From the NCBI GenBank assembly GCA_050257855.1, contig JBLMXQ010000032.1:1-64000 (forward strand): DNA of 64,000 nucleotides. The letters are read 5' to 3'. The position numbers were made by a program, and so were the translations under genes. Shown here piece by piece: positions 58,688 to 64,000 of the stretch (within the stretch, counting starts at the first letter, position 1; each line of letters begins with the position of its first letter). This DNA comes from JBLMXQ01 sp050257855. Lineage in GTDB: Bacteria; Acidobacteriota; Vicinamibacteria; Vicinamibacterales; CAVVIG01. The notes under the pieces were generated by a model, which saw nothing but the letters and a program-made list of their open reading frames with translations, had not been told where the DNA came from and did not search any database.

Positions 58688-60961
58688 ATGCGATTTCCCC
58701 GCTTCAGGCGGCTGGCAGGCGCCTGCCGGCTCGCGCAGTACGTCCTTCTCACCATCGCCGCAACCGCAGGAACCGCCGCTGCGGCTACGTTGACCGGACA
58801 CATCCTCGATCCCGATGGCGCAGCCGTCGCCGGCGCGCGCGTCGTCCTGACGACCCCGCTCGGCGCGGTGATCGAGCAGGCGACCGATGCTGCGGGCGTG
58901 TACCGGGTCCCCGGACTGCCCGCCGGCCGCTACGACCTGCGTGTCGTCGCCCGGGGACTCCAGGGCGATCCGCAGCGCGTTGCCGTCGACGGCGACGGGA
59001 CGATTCGCCTGGACATCCATCTGCGGATGAGCGCGGTGAGCGAGTCGGTCGTCGTGTCCGCCTCGCAGGTGGACCTGCCGCTGTCGCGCGCGGCCGACAG
59101 CGTCACGGTCGTGACCGGCCAGGACCTGGCCGCGCGGCAGATCGAAACCGTCGCCGATGCCCTGCGGTTCGTGCCCGGCCTGGCCGTCACGCGGACCGGC
59201 GGCCGTGGCGCCATCACGTCGCTGTTCCCACGGGGCGGCGAGTCGAACTACACGCTCGTGCTCGTGGATGGCATTCGCGCGAACGAGTTCGGCGGTGCGT
59301 TCGACCTCTCGCACCTCTCGACCGCCGACATCGATCGCATCGAGATCGTGCGCGGGCCCGAGAGCGCGCTGTTCGGCTCCGACGCGATCGGCGCGGTCGT
59401 GCAGATCGTCACGCGGCGCGGCGGCCGACCGCGCGGCGACGCGCTCGTCGAGGGCGGGTCGCAGGGCACGGCGCGCGTCACGGCGGGCGCATCCGGGTCG
59501 GCCGGCGCGTGGTCGTGGGGCGGCGGGGTGGAGGACGCGCGATCGAACGGCTACACCGGCATCGCGCCGGCGACCGGCGAGCGCGTCTCGAACGACGACT
59601 CCCGTTTCGCGCACGCCTCGGGCACGCTCGGCTGGCAGCGTGCGAACGGCCCGGACTTCCTGCTCACCGCGCGAGTCGACCGCAACGAACGCGGACTGCC
59701 GGGCCCGTTCGGCAGCAACCCCACCGGGTCCTACACGGCCGTCGATCGCATTTCGCGCAGCGTCGAGACCACGCGGCAGGTCGGCGGCCGGTTCGGGCAC
59801 GCGTGGACGCCGCTGGCGCACCAGAAGATCGAGCTGAACTACACGGATCTCGCCGGCGCGTTCACCAGCCCGTACGGGCCGTCGACGGACGGCACGCATC
59901 GCCTGGACGGGCGCGTGCAGGAAGACCTGGCGTTCAACACCGCGCTGGGGGCGTCAGCCGGAGTGGAATTCCTGCGCGAGAACGGCGCGAGCACGTTCAT
60001 CACGGCCGGCGCCGGCGCGCCGATCCCGATCAGGAGGGCAACGACGGGCGCCTTCGCCGAGCTGCGCTACGTCGGCAGCGAGCGCCTGTTCGTCACCGGC
60101 GGCGTGCGGCTGGAACGCCTCACGCGCGATCCGGTGGCCGCGAGCACGGATCCGTTTTCGCCGCGGCCGGCGTTTGCGTCCCAGACCGTCGATTCGCTCA
60201 ACCCGAAGATCGCGGTCAGCTTTGTCGCGGCCGGCGGATCGCGCACGTCCACGCGGCTGCACGCGAGCGCCGGCACCGGGATCCGGCCGCCGGATGCCTT
60301 CGAGATCGCGTTCACGAACAACCCGGATCTGCGGCCGGAGCGCAGCCGAAGCGTGGATGCCGGCGTGGAGCAGCAATGGGCCGGCGGGGCGTACGCGGCT
60401 TCGGCCACCTTCTTCTTCAACCGCTACGACGACCTGATCGTCGCGATCGGCAGGGTGCTCGAGGACGCGAGCCGGTACCAGACCGACAACATCTCGAACG
60501 CACGCGCCCGCGGACTCGAGCTCGACGGCCGCGCGCGGCTGTCCGGCGCGCTCACCGTGCACGCGTCGTACACGTTCCTCGACACGGCGGTCCTGTCGGT
60601 GGACGGCGCCGCGCGGCTCGCGCCGCCGCCGTTCGCGGTCGGCGATCCGCTGCTGCGGCGCCCGCGCCACCAGGGCGCGCTCGACGTGACGTTCTCGCAC
60701 GGCCGGCTCTCCGCCTTCGGCGAGCTGACGACGAGATCACGGGCGCTCGATGTCGAGCCGACGTACGGAGCCTTCGGCGGCCTGTTCTTCACGCCGGGCT
60801 ACGCGGTGGCCGATGCCGGCGCGAGCGTGCAGGTCGCACCCCACGTGAGCGTCTACGCACGCGTGACGAACCTGACGGATCGCGCGTACGAAGAGATACT
60901 CGGCTTCCCGGCGCTTCGGCGCAGCGGCATCGTGGGAGTGCGTGTTGCTGCGGGTCGATGA
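58688..60961 (+). CDS. btuB: TonB-dependent vitamin B12 outer-membrane receptor
   Basis: A 757-residue receptor. A signal-like N-terminus ending near AGTAAAA is followed by a CarboxypepD-reg-like domain (LTGHILDPDGAAVAGARVVL). A TonB-box-like VSESVVVSA comes before the plug (VADALRFVPGLAVTRTGGRG, TLVLVDGIRANEFGG, RIEIVRGPESALFGSDAIG). A 22-strand barrel ends at IVGVRVAAGR. B12 as cargo is inferred from the riboswitch and the btuDCF genes behind it. GGAAGGAG precedes the ATG. It overlaps btuD by 20 bp. Confidence 0.93.
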   Translation: MRFPRFRRLAGACRLAQYVLLTIAATAGTAAAATLTGHILDPDGAAVAGARVVLTTPLGAVIEQATDAAGVYRVPGLPAGRYDLRVVARGLQGDPQRVAVDGDGTIRLDIHLRMSAVSESVVVSASQVDLPLSRAADSVTVVTGQDLAARQIETVADALRFVPGLAVTRTGGRGAITSLFPRGGESNYTLVLVDGIRANEFGGAFDLSHLSTADIDRIEIVRGPESALFGSDAIGAVVQIVTRRGGRPRGDALVEGGSQGTARVTAGASGSAGAWSWGGGVEDARSNGYTGIAPATGERVSNDDSRFAHASGTLGWQRANGPDFLLTARVDRNERGLPGPFGSNPTGSYTAVDRISRSVETTRQVGGRFGHAWTPLAHQKIELNYTDLAGAFTSPYGPSTDGTHRLDGRVQEDLAFNTALGASAGVEFLRENGASTFITAGAGAPIPIRRATTGAFAELRYVGSERLFVTGGVRLERLTRDPVAASTDPFSPRPAFASQTVDSLNPKIAVSFVAAGGSRTSTRLHASAGTGIRPPDAFEIAFTNNPDLRPERSRSVDAGVEQQWAGGAYAASATFFFNRYDDLIVAIGRVLEDASRYQTDNISNARARGLELDGRARLSGALTVHASYTFLDTAVLSVDGAARLAPPPFAVGDPLLRRPRHQGALDVTFSHGRLSAFGELTTRSRALDVEPTYGAFGGLFFTPGYAVADAGASVQVAPHVSVYARVTNLTDRAYEEILGFPALRRSGIVGVRVAAGR

Positions 60962-61739
60962 CGTCTCGTTCTCGTACGACCGCCACCGCGCCGGCGCCGC
61001 GCCCGTTCTCGACCGCGTCTCGTTCGCCGTCGAGCGGGGCGCGGTGGCCGGGCTGCTCGGACCGAACGGCTCGGGCAAGACGACGCTCCTGCGGATCGTG
61101 GACGGCATGCTGAAGCCGGATGCCGGGCGCGTGACCATCGACGGCGACGACGTGGCGCGGCTGCCGCGCCGCGCGCTCGCGCGCCGGATCGCCGTCGTGC
61201 CGCAGGAGACGCGCTCGGCCTTCGACTTCACGGCGCTCGACATCGTCCTGATGGGGCGCTACGCGCACCTCGGGCCGCTGCAGCTCGAGGGCGCCGAAGA
61301 CCTCCGCATCGCCCGTGAGGCGATGGCCGCGACGGGCACGCTGGCGCTCGAGGCGCGCCCGTTCGACACGCTGTCGGGCGGCGAGAAGCAGCGCGTGATC
61401 ATCGCCGGCGCGCTGGCGCAGGCGTCGGACGTCCTGCTGCTCGACGAGCCGACGGCGTCGCTCGACCTCGGCTACCAGCTCGACATCGCCGCGCTGCTCG
61501 TGACGCTCAACCGCCAGCGCGGCACGACGATGATCCTGTCGACGCACGATCTGAACCTGGCCGCGGCGATCTGCTCGTCGCTCGTGCTGCTGCGCGGGGG
61601 CCGCGTGATCGCGGCCGGACCGACGGCAGACGTGCTCACCGCCGACGCGGTCCGGCAGCTCTACGGGGTCGAAGCCGACGTCCGGCCGCATCCGCGCGCC
61701 GGCCATCTCACGGTGGTGCCCATTGCGCGGCCGCGCTGA
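60942..61739 (+). CDS. btuD: Vitamin B12 ABC transporter ATPase
   Basis: A 265-residue ATPase of the FecE/BtuD type. Walker A GLLGPNGSGKTTLLRI (about 36-51), Q-loop in PQETRS, signature TLSGGEKQRVIIAGAL (about 145-160), Walker B DVLLLDEPTASLD and the switch His in STHDLNLA. The start is GTG (60942) with GGGAG upstream, inside the btuB end. It powers the BtuC permease, whose gene overlaps its stop by 17 bp. Confidence 0.96.
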   Translation: MLLRVDDVSFSYDRHRAGAAPVLDRVSFAVERGAVAGLLGPNGSGKTTLLRIVDGMLKPDAGRVTIDGDDVARLPRRALARRIAVVPQETRSAFDFTALDIVLMGRYAHLGPLQLEGAEDLRIAREAMAATGTLALEARPFDTLSGGEKQRVIIAGALAQASDVLLLDEPTASLDLGYQLDIAALLVTLNRQRGTTMILSTHDLNLAAAICSSLVLLRGGRVIAAGPTADVLTADAVRQLYGVEADVRPHPRAGHLTVVPIARPR

Positions 61740-62733
61740 CCGGCCCCCGGTCGGCCTGGTCGTGCTCGCGTTCGGCGCGCTGGCGGCCCTGACCTGCCTG
61801 CTGGCGCCGCTCGTCGGCTCGACCCACATCAGCCTGGCGCGCGCGCTCGACCGCTCGGTGCCGTTCGCCGACAACGTGGACGCGCAGATCTTCTTCATCG
61901 CCCGCCTCCCGCGCGTCCTCGCGGCGGCGCTCGTCGGGGCGAGCCTCGCGGCGGCAGGCGCCGTGTTCCAGGCGCTGCTCCGAAATCCGCTCGCCTCGGC
62001 CGACACGCTCGGCGTCTCGGGCGGCGCGGCGATCGGCGCGATCGCGGCGATCACGTTCCACGCGAACTTCACGGTGTTCGGCATCGCCCCGGTGCCGATC
62101 GCGAGCCTCGCCGGCTCGCTCGGCGCGCTCGTCGTGGTCTACGCGCTTGCCGCCGCGCGGCGACGGGGGCTGTCGGCGACCGGTCTGCTGCTCGCCGGCA
62201 TCGCGCTCAACGCGTTCTTCGCGGCGATCGTGCTGTTCGTGCAGAGCCTGGCGTCGGTCGCCGACACGTTCAGGACCGTGCGGTGGCTGATGGGGTCGCT
62301 CGACATCGGCGGCTACGCGCCGATCGTCGGCGCGCTGCCGCTCGTCGCCATCGCGGGGGTCGCCGTCGTGTCGCTGCCGCGCGCGCTGGATCTGATGAGC
62401 CTGGGCAGCGACGCGGCGGCCGCGCGCGGGGTCAACGTCCGCCGGACCGAACAGGTCGCGCTGGTCAGCGCGTCGCTCGCGACCGGCGCCGCCGTGTCGG
62501 TCGGCGGTCCCGTCTCCTTCATCGGGATCGTCGTGCCGCATCTCGTGCGCCTGATCGTCGGCTCGGACCACCGCGTGGTCCTGCCGGCCGCGGCGCTCTT
62601 CGGCGCGATGTTCCTGGTCGGGTGCGATCTCCTGTCGCGCACCGTGTTCTCGCCGATCGACCTGCCGGTCGGGATCGTGACGGCGGTCATCGGCGCGCCG
62701 TTCTTCCTGTGGCTCCTCGTGAGGCGGTCATGA
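61723..62733 (+). CDS. btuC: Vitamin B12 ABC transporter permease (FecCD family)
   Basis: A 336-residue FecCD-type permease with about ten helices. Family features are FFIARLPRVLAAALVGASLAAAGAVFQALLRNPLASADTLGVSGGA, SLGSDAAAARGVNVRR (ATPase-coupling loop) and GPVSFIGIVVPHLVRLIVGSDHR. The start is a TTG at 61723, needed to keep the N-terminus. Translational coupling with btuD and btuF (ATGA overlap at 62730) shows a tight operon. Confidence 0.95.
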   Translation: MRGRADRPPVGLVVLAFGALAALTCLLAPLVGSTHISLARALDRSVPFADNVDAQIFFIARLPRVLAAALVGASLAAAGAVFQALLRNPLASADTLGVSGGAAIGAIAAITFHANFTVFGIAPVPIASLAGSLGALVVVYALAAARRRGLSATGLLLAGIALNAFFAAIVLFVQSLASVADTFRTVRWLMGSLDIGGYAPIVGALPLVAIAGVAVVSLPRALDLMSLGSDAAAARGVNVRRTEQVALVSASLATGAAVSVGGPVSFIGIVVPHLVRLIVGSDHRVVLPAAALFGAMFLVGCDLLSRTVFSPIDLPVGIVTAVIGAPFFLWLLVRRS

Positions 62734-63602
62734 CGCGGCTCGCGACCGCGCTGGCGCTGGCCGCGGCGACGATGCTTCGCGGAGTGGCCGTCCCCGCGCC
62801 GCCGGCCCAGGATGCGCGCGCTCCCCGGCGTATCGTCTGCTTCATCCCCGCGGTGACGCAGATGCTGTTCGCGATGGGCGCAGGCTCCCAGGTGGTCGCC
62901 GTCGGGACATACGACCGCGAGCCCCCGGCCGTCAGGACGCTCCCCCGCGTCGGCGGCCTGCTCGATCCCGACACGGAACGCATCCTGGCGATGCGTCCGG
63001 ACCTTGTCGTCGTGTACGACAGCCAGCAGGAACTGCGCGAGCGCCTCGCAGGCGCCGGCATCCGGATGTTCGTCTACAAGCACGGCGACCTCGCCAGCGT
63101 GACCGCGACGATGAGGGAGCTGGGCGCCCTCGCAGGACACGCGCGCGAGGCCGAGGGAGTCGCCTCGGGCATCGAGACGCGCCTGCGCGCGATCGCCGCG
63201 CGCGTCGCAGGACGGCCACGGCCGTCGACGATGCTCGTGATCGCCCGCGCGCCGCACACGCTGAGCGAAATCTACGCCAGCGGCGGGTACGGCTTCCTGC
63301 ACGACATGCTGGAAATCGCAGGAGGGCGCGACGTCTTCGCCGACGTCAGGCGCGAATCGGTCCAGCCCTCGCTCGAAGAGATCCTCGCCCGACATCCGGA
63401 CGTGATCGTGGAGCTGCGGTACGGCGAGAGCATCGCCACGGGCGATGACATGTCGCCATGGCAGCGGCTGAGCGCCGTCCCGGCAGTCAGGAACGGGCGC
63501 GTGCACCTCCTCGTCGGCGACGAGTTCGTCGACGCCGGGCCGGGGATCGCCGACGCGACGGAGAAGCTGTCGAGGGTCGTGCAGGAAGGAGCGTGGCGTT
63601 AG
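62730..63602 (+). CDS. btuF: Vitamin B12 ABC transporter substrate-binding protein
   Basis: A 290-residue periplasmic binding protein with a signal peptide (ALALAAATMLRGVAVPAPP) and the BtuF/FhuD-type two-lobe fold: RIVCFIPAVTQMLFAMGAGSQVVAVGTYD, RVGGLLDPDTERILAMRPDLVVVYDS, EIYASGGYGFLHDMLEIAGG, PSLEEILARHPDVIVEL. It delivers B12 from the periplasm to BtuCD. It overlaps the btuC stop by ATGA. Confidence 0.94.
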   Translation: MTRLATALALAAATMLRGVAVPAPPAQDARAPRRIVCFIPAVTQMLFAMGAGSQVVAVGTYDREPPAVRTLPRVGGLLDPDTERILAMRPDLVVVYDSQQELRERLAGAGIRMFVYKHGDLASVTATMRELGALAGHAREAEGVASGIETRLRAIAARVAGRPRPSTMLVIARAPHTLSEIYASGGYGFLHDMLEIAGGRDVFADVRRESVQPSLEEILARHPDVIVELRYGESIATGDDMSPWQRLSAVPAVRNGRVHLLVGDEFVDAGPGIADATEKLSRVVQEGAWR

Positions 63603-63605
63603 GCA

Positions 63606-64000
63606 ATGTCCGGAGTCACGAAACTCGCGGTGTCCTGGTCCTCCGGCAAGGACTCCGCCTGGATGGTGCACGTGCTGCGCACGCGCGGGGACGTCCGGAT
63701 CGCGGCGCTCGTGACGACCATGAACGAAGCGGTCGATCGCGTGGCGATGCACGCCGTCCGCAGCCGGCTCCTCGAGCGGCAGGCCGACGCGCTCGGACTG
63801 CCGCTGTGGACGGTGCCGATTCCGTCGCCGTGCCCGAGCGAGGCCTACGAGCGCGCGATGGCCGCCGTCGTCGCGAGGGCGGTCTCGGAGGGCTGCACCG
63901 GGATGGCCTTCGGCGATCTGTTTCTCGAGGACATCCGGCGCTACCGCGAAGAGCGGCTGGCCGGCAGCGGCATCATGCCGGTCTTCCCGCTGTTCGGCGC
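63606..64000 (+). CDS. DUF71/COG2102 PP-loop ATPase (B12-linked group), partial
   Basis: The frame runs off the window; about 131 residues are visible. The N-terminal PP-loop LAVSWSSGKDSAWMVHVLR (SGGxDS-like, residues 7-25) and VTTMNEAVDRVAMHAVRSRLLERQADALGLP are the hallmarks of the family. Later comes CTGMAFGDLFLEDIRRYREERL, as in Dph6-like enzymes. Bacteria have no diphthamide; a DUF71 branch encoded with B12 uptake genes has been proposed to act in B12 salvage, and this gene lies 3 nt after btuF. Its reaction remains unproven. Confidence 0.85.
   Translation, partial: MSGVTKLAVSWSSGKDSAWMVHVLRTRGDVRIAALVTTMNEAVDRVAMHAVRSRLLERQADALGLPLWTVPIPSPCPSEAYERAMAAVVARAVSEGCTGMAFGDLFLEDIRRYREERLAGSGIMPVFPLFG

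Overview
The window is a high-GC bacterial chromosome segment (roughly two thirds GC by eye). It most likely comes from the Acidobacteriota, close to the Vicinamibacteria. The case rests on two large FtsX/MacB-like orphan permeases of the acidobacterial ADOP type (one with its PadR regulator), TonB-type receptors that begin with a carboxypeptidase-regulatory-like domain, a Ser/Thr kinase fused to a PD40 beta-propeller, futalosine-pathway menaquinone synthesis (MqnE) and dense coding on both strands. No rRNA, prophage, intact insertion sequence or CRISPR array was seen. The lineage is inferred from gene content, not from a marker tree.

Layout. 1-8.3 kb: the GroEL tail, a DUF4153/4173-type membrane protein, ispH with a coupled membrane gene, a winged-helix regulator and its membrane partner, an ECF41 sigma-factor cassette with its own promoter, mscL and a small exported protein. 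8.3-18.2 kb: flavin reductase, an exported unknown, a divergent Mug/EVE pair, an MFS transporter, glgB, then a run of cyclophilin, amidase, Tat-signal and PhzF-family genes. 18-24.6 kb: a large inverted repeat, a second cyclophilin, an ankyrin protein, two ArsR-SRPBCC regulatory pairs with visible operators, and the PadR-ADOP operon. 24.7-31 kb: a GH15 glucoamylase divergent from a ROK kinase, a hydrolase, a zincin-like unknown, and an RRM protein / cold-shock protein / RNA-polymerase-omega-like trio. 31-45 kb: a TonB-type receptor, a second ADOP permease, DinB, a decayed higBA pair against tRNA-Ser(CGA), tadA, a MocR regulator, an RND pump and an IS256 remnant. 45-53.3 kb: a Ser/Thr kinase, tRNA-Arg(ACG), a GIY-YIG nuclease, a GH3 enzyme divergent from moaB, moeA and a repeat-bounded element carrying a truncated four-helix-bundle gene. 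53.3-58.3 kb: zinc-ribbon and membrane proteins, Fe/Mn superoxide dismutase, nadA, a tandem palindrome array, mqnE and yjbQ. 58.4-64 kb: a cobalamin riboswitch and a B12 uptake operon (btuB-btuD-btuC-btuF) followed by a DUF71 PP-loop ATPase cut by the window end.

Working together. GlgB, GH15 and the ROK kinase fit glycogen or starch turnover: branching, glucose release and glucose phosphorylation. MoaB and MoeA are late molybdenum-cofactor steps. MqnE and NadA supply menaquinone and NAD. The B12 operon is a complete outer-membrane-to-cytoplasm uptake route under riboswitch control.

The most notable non-coding signals are these. (i) At least eight genes have a -10 hexamer only 6-8 nt before the ATG, which predicts leaderless mRNAs. 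(ii) There is a clean set of operator palindromes at regulator promoters. (iii) A dispersed GGACGGCCT/AGGCCGTCC palindrome recurs between genes. (iv) A GGTGA-repeat-bounded module with a 17-bp perfect inverted repeat encloses a four-helix-bundle (S23-type) gene remnant, and an apparently empty relative sits 4.5 kb away at the mqnE start.
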